A stretch of DNA of 12,871 nt. It comes from Robiginitomaculum sp. (GTDB lineage: Bacteria; Pseudomonadota; Alphaproteobacteria; Caulobacterales; Maricaulaceae). The notes below the pieces were generated by a model. It was given only the letters and a program-made list of their open reading frames with translations, was not told where the DNA came from and made no database searches. The position numbers were made by a program, and so were the translations under genes. The DNA lies in assembly GCA_026993275.1 (NCBI GenBank), contig JALWUB010000411.1, positions 1 to 12,871 on the forward strand. The letters run 5' to 3'. Of the stretch, positions 1-6,614 are shown piece by piece (within the stretch, counting starts at the first letter, position 1; each line of letters starts with the position of its first letter).

Positions 1-75
1 CGAAAGCCCGACTGAACCGGTGGAGCCAAGAATGCTGACGCGTCTGGCCTCTTTGGTTTGACAGGGCGTGTCCAT
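1..75 (-). CDS. dxr: 1-deoxy-D-xylulose 5-phosphate reductoisomerase, N-terminal fragment (runs off the window)
   Basis: Only the first 25 codons are in the window. The reading from ATG at 75 down to 1 gives a short polar lead followed by VSILGSTGSVGLS, the N-terminal NADPH-binding glycine-rich strand-loop typical of Dxr (family form ILGSTGSIG). Dxr makes 2-C-methyl-D-erythritol 4-phosphate in the non-mevalonate isoprenoid pathway in the cytoplasm. The start lies one base after the cdsA stop, so it is almost certainly the next cistron of the same operon; cdsA-dxr adjacency is common in Alphaproteobacteria. No strong Shine-Dalgarno sequence precedes the ATG, which fits translational coupling to cdsA. 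The identification rests on 25 residues plus context; the rest of the gene cannot be judged. Confidence 0.85.
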   Translation of the reverse strand, partial: MDTPCQTKEARRVSILGSTGSVGLS

Positions 76-76
76 G

Positions 77-898
77 TCAGACCACAATTCCGGGAAACGC
101 CATGTGAAACAGCGCCAGCGCCATGCCTGCCGCCAGGAGCGCATCCAGCCGGTCAAGAAAGCCGCCATGGCCAGGAATGGCCGTGCCGGTATCCTTGACG
201 CCAAAACGGCGCTTCAGCCAGGAGGCAAGAAGATCGCCGCCAACCGAGACAACAGCCAGGGCCGCAGACAGCACCTCCAGCGCCATTCCGCCATCATAGC
301 CGGTCAGGCGCGCTGCCACGCCGCCGGCCAGCGTCCCCAGCGCCACTCCGGCGGCAAAACCGGACCAGGTCTTGTTGGGGCTGATGGCTGGCCACAGCTT
401 TGGCCCGCGCAACTGGCTGCCCATGAGGTAGGCAGCAGAATCCGCGGTCCACACCACGGCAAACAAATAGGCCAGGCGGTTCAGCCCACCCGGACCCTGG
501 CGCAAATACAGGACCGCGAGCACAGCAATGCCGATATAAAACAGCCCGCCAGCCGCGCGCCACGGCTTGCCCCGCCCTGCGCGCTCAAGAGCGCCCGCCA
601 AGGTGACGGCAACAAGCGCCAGCAAGGCCGGTTTCCACTTGCCTGCACTGGCCAGCAGCACCGGAGCCACCAAGCCGGCCATGGCATAGATATAGGCCCA
701 CAAGCTGGCGTAATGATCTGACATCCGGATCCATTCACGCGCCATGGCCGCGGTCAGGAAAGCCGCCAAAAGCGTAAACCAGATGCCGCCTGCAATGGTG
801 CAGACCAGGGTAACCGCAATCAGCACCAGAGCCGAAACCACCCGGACCCGGAAATCGCGCTGGGCGGCAAGGCCTGCCTTTGTGTGCTCTGTGCTCAT
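77..898 (-). CDS. cdsA: Phosphatidate cytidylyltransferase (CDP-diglyceride synthase)
   Basis: A 273-residue integral membrane enzyme that converts phosphatidic acid and CTP to CDP-diacylglycerol, the precursor of all phospholipids. The CDP-diglyceride synthase signature is complete near the C terminus (residues 226-252): S-W-L-K-R-R, then K-D, then IPGHGGFLDRLD. Upstream are the conserved SPNKTWSG (173-180) and the TADSAAY segment (151-157). Several hydrophobic membrane spans start around residues 17-55 and continue through the protein, as usual for the family; length is normal. The ATG overlaps the uppS stop by four bases (ATGA), indicating translational coupling, and a GGA sits about 8 bases before it. 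The stop is one base before dxr. Function is well supported by motif and context. Confidence 0.96.
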   Translation of the reverse strand: MSTEHTKAGLAAQRDFRVRVVSALVLIAVTLVCTIAGGIWFTLLAAFLTAAMAREWIRMSDHYASLWAYIYAMAGLVAPVLLASAGKWKPALLALVAVTLAGALERAGRGKPWRAAGGLFYIGIAVLAVLYLRQGPGGLNRLAYLFAVVWTADSAAYLMGSQLRGPKLWPAISPNKTWSGFAAGVALGTLAGGVAARLTGYDGGMALEVLSAALAVVSVGGDLLASWLKRRFGVKDTGTAIPGHGGFLDRLDALLAAGMALALFHMAFPGIVV

Positions 899-1626
899 GT
901 GCCGATTCCACCCCGGCGGCGTTCGCGATTGTGATAAATCCGGAACGCCTCCTCCAGGTGTTGCTGATCAAAGTCAGGCCACAACACATCAAGCACCACA
1001 AACTCCGCATAGGCGCTTTGCCACAACAGAAAATTGCTCAGCCTTTGTTCGCCGCTGCTGCGCACCACCAGGTCAGGATCAGGCATGAAGGAGGTATCCA
1101 GATGCCGGGCAATATCGGCCTCGGTGATGCTGTCAGGGTCGAGCGTCCCATCGCGCGCTTCGCGGGCAAGGGCGGCACAGGCCCGGGTAATTTCATCGCG
1201 GCCGCCATAATTGAAGGCAATGTTCAAAAACAGGCGGTCATTGCCTGCCGTCTTGCTTTCCACCTGCTCAATCAGCGCAATCAGGTCATCATCGAGCTGT
1301 TTGCGGCCGCCCAGAACGCGCACCCGGACCCCGTTCTTGCGCAAGTTTTCAATGTCCTTATCAACAAAGTTGCGCATCAGATCAAACAGCGCCATGATTT
1401 CCTCGCGCGGCCGGCGCCAGTTTTCGGTGGAAAAGCTGTAGAGGGTCAGATAGCGCACCCCCAGATTGCCCGCGGCCCTGACGCAGCGCCGCACCGCCTC
1501 GACACCCTGGTGATGGCCATACTGGCGCGGTTTGTGGCGCGCCGCGGCCCAGCGCCCATTGCCATCCATGATGATCGCGACATGCCTTGGCGCCTGTGGC
1601 GCAGTTTGCGCCGCATCCTCTGTCAT
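895..1626 (-). CDS. uppS: Isoprenyl transferase (undecaprenyl diphosphate synthase)
   Basis: Cytoplasmic cis-prenyltransferase that condenses isopentenyl diphosphates onto farnesyl diphosphate to give the undecaprenyl carrier of cell-wall synthesis. Diagnostic motifs are all present: HVAIIMDGNGRWA near the N terminus with the catalytic Asp, the GHHQG helix start, YSFSTENW, and RSSGEQRLSNFLLWQ followed by YAEF near the C terminus. The start is ambiguous. The frame is open from a GTG at 1689 (264 residues), with ATGs at 1656, 1647 and 1626. I chose 1626 (243 residues) because it leaves 13 residues before the first conserved strand, matches the usual family length, and has GGAT nine bases upstream; 1647 is nearly as good. 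The stop overlaps the cdsA start by four bases. The gap to frr upstream is about 70-135 bases depending on the start. Confidence 0.95.
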   Translation of the reverse strand: MTEDAAQTAPQAPRHVAIIMDGNGRWAAARHKPRQYGHHQGVEAVRRCVRAAGNLGVRYLTLYSFSTENWRRPREEIMALFDLMRNFVDKDIENLRKNGVRVRVLGGRKQLDDDLIALIEQVESKTAGNDRLFLNIAFNYGGRDEITRACAALAREARDGTLDPDSITEADIARHLDTSFMPDPDLVVRSSGEQRLSNFLLWQSAYAEFVVLDVLWPDFDQQHLEEAFRIYHNRERRRGGIGT

Positions 1627-1761
1627 GACTGCCGGATCCAAAACCATGGGTTCCATTCGTTGTCTGCAAGATGCGGGCCTGTCAGTCACAAACCCGCATC
1701 GCCATCTTAGCCTATTCGCGGCAGATTTCAGCGCGCAATCGCTGCACTGCGGACTTGCCGC

Positions 1762-2322
1762 CTAAACCTGCATGATCTCGGCTTCCTTGGCGGCCAGTGC
1801 CTGATCGATTTTGGCAATCGCCGCATCGGTTGCCGCCTGCACCTGTGCGCCCATGGCCTTGTGCTCGTCCTCGCTCAGTTCACCGGCCTTTTCCATGCGT
1901 TTGAGCATGTCCATGCCATCGCGGCGGACATTGCGCACCGCGACACGGGCCTGTTCGCTATAGCGCCCGGCCAGCTTTGTAAGCTCCTGGCGGCGTTCCT
2001 CGTTCAAGGGCGGAATGGGGATGCGCAAATTCTGTCCGTCAACCACCGGGTTCACCCCCAGCCCCGCCGTGCGAATGGCCTTTTCCGCGGCCTGCACCAT
2101 GCTCTTGTCCCAGACCTGCACGCTGATCATGCGCGGTTCCGGAACCGAGATGGTGCCAATCTGGTTCAGCGGCATGGTCGCGCCATAAGCCTCAACCTGA
2201 ACGGTATCCAGCAAGGCGGCGCTGGCCCGTCCCGTGCGCAAGCCGCCAAACTCGTGCTTGAGGGCCGTCAGGGCCCCCTCCATGCGCCGTTTCAGGTCGT
2301 CGAGATCAAAAGTGCTCATCAT
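1762..2322 (-). CDS. frr: Ribosome recycling factor
   Basis: Cytoplasmic factor that, with EF-G, splits the post-termination ribosome. The 185-186 residue product has the usual RRF length and pattern: an N-terminal helix ending in GGLRTGRAS, then [20 protein letters not shown], the [11 protein letters not shown] segment, then a long basic helix with [10 protein letters not shown] and an acidic C-terminal helix. Two adjacent ATGs (2322 and 2319) overlap the pyrH stop: the first gives a four-base ATGA overlap and has AGGA six bases upstream, the second starts at the family-typical [10 protein letters not shown]. Either is possible; I use the first. The open frame upstream to 2361 lies inside pyrH and is not needed. 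The tight overlap implies translational coupling with pyrH. Confidence 0.96.
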   Translation of the reverse strand: MMSTFDLDDLKRRMEGALTALKHEFGGLRTGRASAALLDTVQVEAYGATMPLNQIGTISVPEPRMISVQVWDKSMVQAAEKAIRTAGLGVNPVVDGQNLRIPIPPLNEERRQELTKLAGRYSEQARVAVRNVRRDGMDMLKRMEKAGELSEDEHKAMGAQVQAATDAAIAKIDQALAAKEAEIMQV

Positions 2323-3080
2323 ACAAATTCCTGCGCTGTTGCTGCGCCTATAACCGTGCAAATGCCCGTGCCTTCCAGGACCTCGCGCAAACGGCCTGGC
2401 TGTTCGATGGAAAAGACAATAACAGGGATCTGGTTGTCGCGCATCATGCTGATTGCGGACGCATCCATGACCCGCAGATCCTGGGCCAGAACATCATGAT
2501 AGCTGAGGTGTTTATAGCGCCTGGCACCGGCATTGGTTTTCGGGTCCGAGTCATAAACGCCATCCACCTTGGTGCCCTTGAGCAGCACATCACAGCCAAT
2601 TTCCGCCGCCCGCAAGGCAGCCCCGGTATCGGTGGTGAAAAATGGATTGCCCGTGCCCGCGGCAAAGATCACCGTGCGGCCGCGCTCCAGATGGCGTATC
2701 GCCCGGCGGCGGATATAGGGCTCGCACACCGACATCATCGGGATTGCGGACTGAACCCGGGTTTCAACCCCCAGATTTTCCAGTGCGTTTTGCATGGCCA
2801 GGGCGTTCATGATGGTGGCCAGCATGCCCATGTAATCGGCTGTGGCGCGCTCCATGCCCTGTTCCGCCGCAGAAAGTCCGCGAAAGATATTGCCACCGCC
2901 GATCACCAGACACATCTGCACGCCGGAACGCACCGCTTCGGAAACTTCCCTGGCGATGCGTGTCACCGCCTTTTGGTCAATGCCATAAGACTGATCACCC
3001 ATCAGCGCCTCACCGGATATTTTCAGCAAGACACGCTTGTAGCGGCTTTCTGGCGCGTCACCTTCCTTGTCGGCACTCAT
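2319..3080 (-). CDS. pyrH: UMP kinase (uridylate kinase)
   Basis: Hexameric bacterial UMP kinase of the amino-acid-kinase fold, making UDP from UMP and ATP in the cytoplasm. From the chosen ATG at 3080 the protein has 253 residues, with KISGEALMG at 20-28, the GGGN phosphate loop at 61-64 followed by FRG, ADYMGM at 81-86, [10 protein letters not shown] at 143-152 and [15 protein letters not shown] at 166-180, all standard for PyrH. The open frame extends to 3194, but residues before this ATG resemble no PyrH N terminus, and a promoter-like sequence at 3128-3156 would start transcription near 3121, inside that extension. AAGGGA precedes the chosen ATG by about 11 bases. An ATG at 3119 (266 residues) is the alternative. 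It is the first gene of pyrH-frr-uppS-cdsA-dxr; tsf is not upstream as it is in most relatives. Confidence 0.96.
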   Translation of the reverse strand: MSADKEGDAPESRYKRVLLKISGEALMGDQSYGIDQKAVTRIAREVSEAVRSGVQMCLVIGGGNIFRGLSAAEQGMERATADYMGMLATIMNALAMQNALENLGVETRVQSAIPMMSVCEPYIRRRAIRHLERGRTVIFAAGTGNPFFTTDTGAALRAAEIGCDVLLKGTKVDGVYDSDPKTNAGARRYKHLSYHDVLAQDLRVMDASAISMMRDNQIPVIVFSIEQPGRLREVLEGTGICTVIGAATAQEFV

Positions 3081-3127
3081 GGCAATGGCGGTCCCTTCGT
3101 TCTGTTCTTTGCGACTCATGTGCGCGC

Positions 3128-3156
3128 AAGATAGCCCGAACACGCGACGCCGTAAA
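3128..3156 (-). promoter_or_regulatory. Candidate sigma-70-type promoter of the pyrH operon
   Basis: Read on the minus strand, TTTACG (3156-3151) and TATCTT (3133-3128) are separated by exactly 17 bases. Each hexamer matches the consensus at four of six positions. Transcription would start near 3121, about 40 bases before the preferred pyrH ATG. This fits a gene block that lacks its usual rpsB-tsf leader and so needs its own promoter. The call rests on weak hexamers only. Confidence 0.4.
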
Positions 3157-3254
3157 AGTCCGTCCTTGGCGGCATGAGCGGCACTTTCGCGCATGTGCGC
3201 ACACGCAATGGCAAGCTGGTGGTGTTTTCAGGGTTTTTTGAAGGCAATCAAGAA

Positions 3255-3278
3255 ATTTTTGCAATCATTTTTGCGATC
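3255..3278. repeat. Two tandem 12-bp AT-rich repeats upstream of pyrH
   Basis: ATTTTTGCAATC (3255-3266) is followed directly by ATTTTTGCGATC (3267-3278), one mismatch in twelve. They sit in the AT-rich stretch between the CoA-transferase stop (3304) and the pyrH promoter candidate, next to TTGAAGGCAATCAA (3238-3251), which differs by one base from the FNR/FixK-type TTGAT-N4-ATCAA box. They may be regulatory or an upstream promoter element; no hairpin with a U tract that would end transcription of the CoA-transferase was seen here. Confidence 0.4.
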
Positions 3279-3303
3279 ACCGCTCCGCACGGCCCCGATG
3301 ACA

Positions 3304-4416
3304 TTACACATCAACGCCCCAGTCTTGCAGCACAGTGCTGTTGTCCTTGCCGGGAGACGGCGGCGCACCGGCAATGGCGCCTGGGGTTCTGGAAAACCGC
3401 GGCGCGGGCGCAGGCTGCATGATGCCGTCAATGTCGACAAACGTGCCCCGGGCCTTGTTGTGGGGATGGTCTGCCGCCTCGACCATGTCCATGACCCCGG
3501 CGGCACAGGCATCCGTGCCTTCGAGCAATGCGCCCCAGTGCGCGCGCGGCTCACTGGCAAAAAGACCGGCAAGCTTCTGCCGCAAATGCGGCCAGCGCGC
3601 AGGGTCATAGGGGTTGTCCCATTCCGGTTCGTTCAAGCCCAGCTTTTCGCGCAGCAGCGCATAAAATTGCGGCTCAATGGCGCCAATGGAAAAAAACCGG
3701 CCATCGGCGCACGCATATGTGCCATAAAAGAATGCGCCGCCATCAAGAATGTTGGCTTGCCGGTGCGCCGCATCCCAGCGCCCGCTCTGGCGCAGCCAGT
3801 GGATCGGCGCCATCAGGCTGGCGACCCCATCGGCAATGGCGCAATCAACCACCTGGCCTTCGCCGCTTTGGCGCGCATGATGCAGGGCAGCCAGCACGCC
3901 AAAGGCCAGATACAGCGCCCCGCCGCCATAATCGCCCAAAAGATTGAGCGGCGGCGGCGGCGGCCTGTCTGCTTCGCCAATGGCATTCAGCGCGCCGGTT
4001 ATGGCAATGTAGTTGATGTCATGCCCGGCGGCCTGGGCCAGCGGCCCATCCTGCCCCCAGCCGGTCATGCGCCCGTAAACCAGCGCTGGATTGGCCGCCA
4101 GGGCCTCATCCGGGCCCAGCCCCAGTTTTTCCATGACCCCCGGACGGAACCCTTCCAGCACGATATCGGCCTTGGCCATCAGCGCCCGGGCTGTGCGGCA
4201 ATCAGTTTCAGATTTCAGGTCAAGGCAGATCGAGCGCTTGCCGCGCCCGGTGATGTCGGCCGGGCCGCCGTCCTGAGCGCCGGGGCGGTCAATGCGGACA
4301 ATGTCGGCGCCCTGGTCAGCCAGCAGCATGGCGCAAAACGGCGCCGGGCCAATACCGGCGAATTCCAGCACCTTCACCCCCACAAGCGGACCGGAGCGTT
4401 TTGTCTGCTTTTGCAT
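3304..4416 (-). CDS. Alpha-methylacyl-CoA racemase-type family III CoA-transferase
   Basis: A 370-residue CaiB/BaiF-family protein. The sequence tracks the alpha-methylacyl-CoA racemase branch (mammalian AMACR, mycobacterial MCR) rather than true CoA-transferases: GWGQDGP (119-125), AGHDINYIAITGAL (130-143), PLNLLGDYGGG (156-166), NILDGGAFFYGTY (222-234) and GAIEPQF (245-251). By comparison with MCR the proton-transfer residues would be His132/Glu248 on one face and Asp162/Asp133 on the other, all present. Such enzymes interconvert (R)- and (S)-2-methylacyl-CoA before beta-oxidation; the actual substrate here is unknown. The start is secure: AGGGGG lies six bases before the ATG. A run of five prolines (152-156), coded by a (GCG)5 tract on the plus strand at 3948-3962, is longer than I expect for the family. 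It stands alone, divergent from the REC-GGDEF gene and upstream of pyrH in the same direction. Confidence 0.88.
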   Translation of the reverse strand: MQKQTKRSGPLVGVKVLEFAGIGPAPFCAMLLADQGADIVRIDRPGAQDGGPADITGRGKRSICLDLKSETDCRTARALMAKADIVLEGFRPGVMEKLGLGPDEALAANPALVYGRMTGWGQDGPLAQAAGHDINYIAITGALNAIGEADRPPPPPLNLLGDYGGGALYLAFGVLAALHHARQSGEGQVVDCAIADGVASLMAPIHWLRQSGRWDAAHRQANILDGGAFFYGTYACADGRFFSIGAIEPQFYALLREKLGLNEPEWDNPYDPARWPHLRQKLAGLFASEPRAHWGALLEGTDACAAGVMDMVEAADHPHNKARGTFVDIDGIMQPAPAPRFSRTPGAIAGAPPSPGKDNSTVLQDWGVDV

Positions 4417-4431
4417 GATGAGCCCCCTAAT

Positions 4432-4448
4432 ATCTTGGCAAGATTATG
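4432..4448 (-). promoter_or_regulatory. Candidate operator palindrome and -10 element of the CoA-transferase gene
   Basis: ATCTTG-G-CAAGAT (4432-4444) is a perfect 13-bp inverted repeat with a single central base. It overlaps CATAAT on the minus strand (4448-4443), a five-of-six -10 hexamer that would start transcription near 4436, within the palindrome. The ribosome-binding AGGGGG follows at once. No convincing -35 was found. Its core TTGGCAAG recurs at 4513-4520, just before the divergent gene. This layout suits a repressor site, but the regulator is unknown. Confidence 0.4.
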
Positions 4449-4537
4449 CCAGTATGGTCTTCGTTCGAATCGGAGGGGAAGTCCAGCCGCTTGCTGGTGC
4501 ACACGGGCGCCTTTGGCAAGTGCGGGCCAGATAACAG

Positions 4538-5848
4538 ATGGATTTCAGAGCGCGGATTCTGGTTGTTGCGGACAAGAGCGACGCCATCTTGAGCGCCGCA
4601 GCGCGGCTGGATCATGCCGGCTTGCGCACAGTGCAGGCCCGCACGGGTGAAGAGGCGGAAATTGCCGCTGCCGATTTCAGCGTTGAAGGCGTGCTGATCG
4701 ACACACTGGAACAGGGCTTTGAAAATGCCGTGCGCCTGGCGCACCGGCTGCGTGAGTGCGCCAAGGGCCGCCCCCTGCCCATTCTCGCCGTTGCCGAACG
4801 TGGCGGAAACGCTCCTGGAGACGACATCTTTGCCAGCATTTTGCGCACACCGGTGCATCCGGCGCAGCTGGAAGCACGGCTGCAGGCCGCCCTGCGCGTG
4901 GCCCTGATGGAAGAAGAAGCGGTGCAGCGAAGCAAGACCATGGCGGAGATGGGCGAAGAGGTTGCGGCCGCATCCCTGAGCCGCCGCAGCGGTCAGGGGC
5001 CGGTTTCGGTCCTGTTTGCAGGCAATGCCGCCCCGCAATTCATTGCGCTCAAGAATGCGCTGGAGAAAACCGGGGCGAATGTGACCGCGGCGATGACCTC
5101 CTTTACGGCCTTCGATTATCTGCATGACCGCAGTTTTGATGCCATCGTCCTGAATGCACTCAAGGAAAACGAACCCGCCTTCACCATTGTCGCGGCCATG
5201 CGGCGCAACACCAGGCTGTTTCACGTCCCCGCCATCCTGCTTGTTGATTCCAGCACCTTCAACGCGGCGGACGAGGCCTTTGCGCGCGGCGCCAGCGACC
5301 TTCTCGATGCCCATATAGACGAAGATGACGCCCGCCAGCGCATTCTTGGCCTGGCCGAAGAACGCCGCCGCCATGAACGCACCAAGGCGATTTTCGAGGG
5401 CGTGCGCACGCATGCCGTCATTGATTCCGAATCCGGACTGTTCAATCCGCAATTTTTTGCCCGCCACCTTGGCCGCATGACCCGCCGCGCGCGCGAAATC
5501 GGCCGCCCCCTTTCGCTGGCAGTCCTGCGCGCTGGCGTGCCGGCCGCCATCAGCCGCCCATACCGGGAATCCGCCCGGCGCCAGCTTGGCGGCATGCTGC
5601 GCCATCTGGTGCGCGCCGAGGACATGGCCTCGCGGCTGGCGCCGGGTGCCTTTGCCATTGTGCTGCCCGGTGCCGACAAGGCCATGGCGCAAATCGCCAC
5701 CAGCCGCATTGAAGGCGTGATTGACTGCACCGCCTTTGAAAGCGGCGACGAGGAACACCCGTTTCAGCTTGAACTGGAGAGCCGCGTCGTGGAATTGCGC
5801 GCGCGCGAAACCGGCGAAGGCATGTTGCGCCGGGCGCTCAACCAGTAA
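4538..5848 (+). CDS. REC-REC-GGDEF protein with degenerate catalytic site (PleD/PopA-like)
   Basis: A 436-residue soluble protein with PleD architecture. Receiver domain 1 (about 6-122) begins ILVVADKSD and keeps a possible phospho-acceptor, Asp55 (VLIDT), but the usual KP is TP at 104-105. Receiver 2 (about 156-275) has Asn206 where the acceptor Asp should be. A helical linker leads to a GGDEF-like domain (about 296-432) starting DSESGLFNPQFF. The GGDEF motif aligns with APGAF (368-372), so diguanylate cyclase activity is not expected. The inhibitory c-di-GMP site RxxD is kept as R359-A-E-D362, four residues before the conserved Arg. This pattern (dead active site, live I-site) is known for Caulobacter PopA, a c-di-GMP effector in cell-cycle proteolysis; the same role here is inference. 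No clear Shine-Dalgarno precedes the ATG. The next gene follows after 53 bases in the same direction. Confidence 0.85.
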   Translation: MDFRARILVVADKSDAILSAAARLDHAGLRTVQARTGEEAEIAAADFSVEGVLIDTLEQGFENAVRLAHRLRECAKGRPLPILAVAERGGNAPGDDIFASILRTPVHPAQLEARLQAALRVALMEEEAVQRSKTMAEMGEEVAAASLSRRSGQGPVSVLFAGNAAPQFIALKNALEKTGANVTAAMTSFTAFDYLHDRSFDAIVLNALKENEPAFTIVAAMRRNTRLFHVPAILLVDSSTFNAADEAFARGASDLLDAHIDEDDARQRILGLAEERRRHERTKAIFEGVRTHAVIDSESGLFNPQFFARHLGRMTRRAREIGRPLSLAVLRAGVPAAISRPYRESARRQLGGMLRHLVRAEDMASRLAPGAFAIVLPGADKAMAQIATSRIEGVIDCTAFESGDEEHPFQLELESRVVELRARETGEGMLRRALNQ

Positions 5849-5901
5849 CCCGGCAGTAACCCCTCCTGTGCTGCAATCACCAGCCGTGGAGGAGAAGACC
5901 A

Positions 5902-6348
5902 ATGCACACATCCCGTTCAGATGCCCTGATCAAGGAATACAGCAAATACGCCCCCTTGAGCATGAACGAGGCCAGTGCCCTGGCGAACCGGATTTTTGCC
6001 GATGCGCCGCCAACCCGCGAAGAAGCCCAGGCCTTGCTTGAAGCCTGCGCCCTTTTTGGCGCGCAGGAGCGCGGCTGGCATCATATCGCCATTGACCTGA
6101 CTGCACGTGCCGTCATGGCGCAAGATGCGCCTGGCGCACTGCAGCCCGGCGCCGAAGACTGGCTGATCGCCACCCTTGCCAGCACCAGCGGGCCCGGTGA
6201 TGAAACCACGCTGGAACTCGTCCGCTGCATCATGCAGACGGCCAGCAATGCCAGCGAGCGGCTGGGCCGTTTTGGCCTGCGCGCGGCCCTCGCCAGCCTC
6301 AAGGCCGCAGCGCCGCGGATCACGCCGGACAGGGCGGCGATGGCTTAG
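5902..6348 (+). CDS. Small protein of unknown function downstream of the REC-REC-GGDEF gene
   Basis: I do not recognise this 148-residue protein. It is soluble, with no signal peptide or membrane span, and by composition mostly helical. A polar N terminus is followed by EASALANRIF, then EAQALLEACALFGAQERGWHH at about 40-60, then a charged helix and a basic C-terminal helix rich in Ala, Leu and Arg. The start is well supported by GGAGGAG about six bases before the ATG. It follows the c-di-GMP effector-like gene after 53 bases with no terminator seen, so the two are probably co-transcribed and may work together; that is inference from position only. Its TAG stop coincides with the left end of the mobile element at 6346, yet the sequence beyond the right end would give the same TAG, so the insertion does not appear to have truncated it. 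Confidence 0.8.
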   Translation: MHTSRSDALIKEYSKYAPLSMNEASALANRIFADAPPTREEAQALLEACALFGAQERGWHHIAIDLTARAVMAQDAPGALQPGAEDWLIATLASTSGPGDETTLELVRCIMQTASNASERLGRFGLRAALASLKAAAPRITPDRAAMA

Positions 6349-6378
6349 GGCCAGGGCCTATTAATTGCATCCATTCTG
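6347..6378 (+). repeat. Left terminal inverted repeat of the MITE-like element
   Basis: AGGGCCAGGGCCTATTAATT followed by GCATCCATTCTG. It pairs with the right repeat at 6582-6614 with about five mismatches and one single-base gap; the inner ends of both read TTCTG in their own orientation. Confidence 0.75.
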
Positions 6379-6382
6379 CGCT

Positions 6383-6471
6383 GGCGGATTTGTGTTCTGA
6401 ACAGGAGGGATGGTGCGGGAAATGTGGTGCATTTTCAAGCCATTCCGACGTATTCAGGGCGAAAATCCGCC
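6383..6471. repeat. Inner inverted repeat 1 of the MITE-like element
   Basis: GGCGGATTT (6383-6391) and AAATCCGCC (6463-6471) are perfect 9-bp inverted copies about 70 bases apart. They could close a large hairpin in the left half of the element; the enclosed sequence shows only short further pairing. Confidence 0.45.
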
Positions 6472-6483
6472 GCGCCCATATGG

Positions 6484-6582
6484 GTTTGACAGGAAAGCTC
6501 AATCTGCGGCGCAAACGCTCCTCGAATAGGGGCGGCCTGTCCTTCGTCGCGTTTGCTGGCATCTTGCCCTTTCCTGTCAAAC
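6484..6582. repeat. Inner inverted repeat 2 of the MITE-like element (long hairpin)
   Basis: GTTTGACAGGAAAG (6484-6497) is matched by CTTTCCTGTCAAAC (6569-6582), a perfect 14-bp stem. Further in, GCAAACGC (6511-6518) pairs with GCGTTTGC (6549-6556), again perfectly, with imperfect sequence between the two stems and a loop of about 30 bases. The right stem abuts the right terminal repeat. Transcribed from either side, it would fold into a long stem-loop. Confidence 0.65.
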
Positions 6583-6614
6583 AGAATTGCATGAAATTAA
6601 TAGGTCCTGACCCT
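6582..6614 (-). repeat. Right terminal inverted repeat of the MITE-like element
   Basis: On the minus strand it reads AGGGTCAGGACCTATTAATT followed by TCATGCAATTCTG, the imperfect inverse of the left end. Just outside it, GGGCCAGACCC (6616-6626) mirrors the element end again around the TA. Confidence 0.75.

Noticed and set aside
3948..3962. (GCG)5 microsatellite as a phase-variation switch in the CoA-transferase gene
   Set aside because: The unit is three bases, so slippage would only change the number of prolines and not the frame; it is noted in the gene entry as an oddity.
3193..4650. A 485-codon open frame on the plus strand opposite the CoA-transferase gene
   Set aside because: It covers a gene with all racemase catalytic residues, extends into the intergenic regions on both sides, and has no recognisable domain.
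4427..5911. A long open frame on the minus strand (494 codons) opposite the REC-REC-GGDEF gene
   Set aside because: It is antisense to a gene with clear domains, shows no domain of its own, and its composition (runs of Ala, Gly, Arg, His) is what a high-GC third position produces on the opposite strand.
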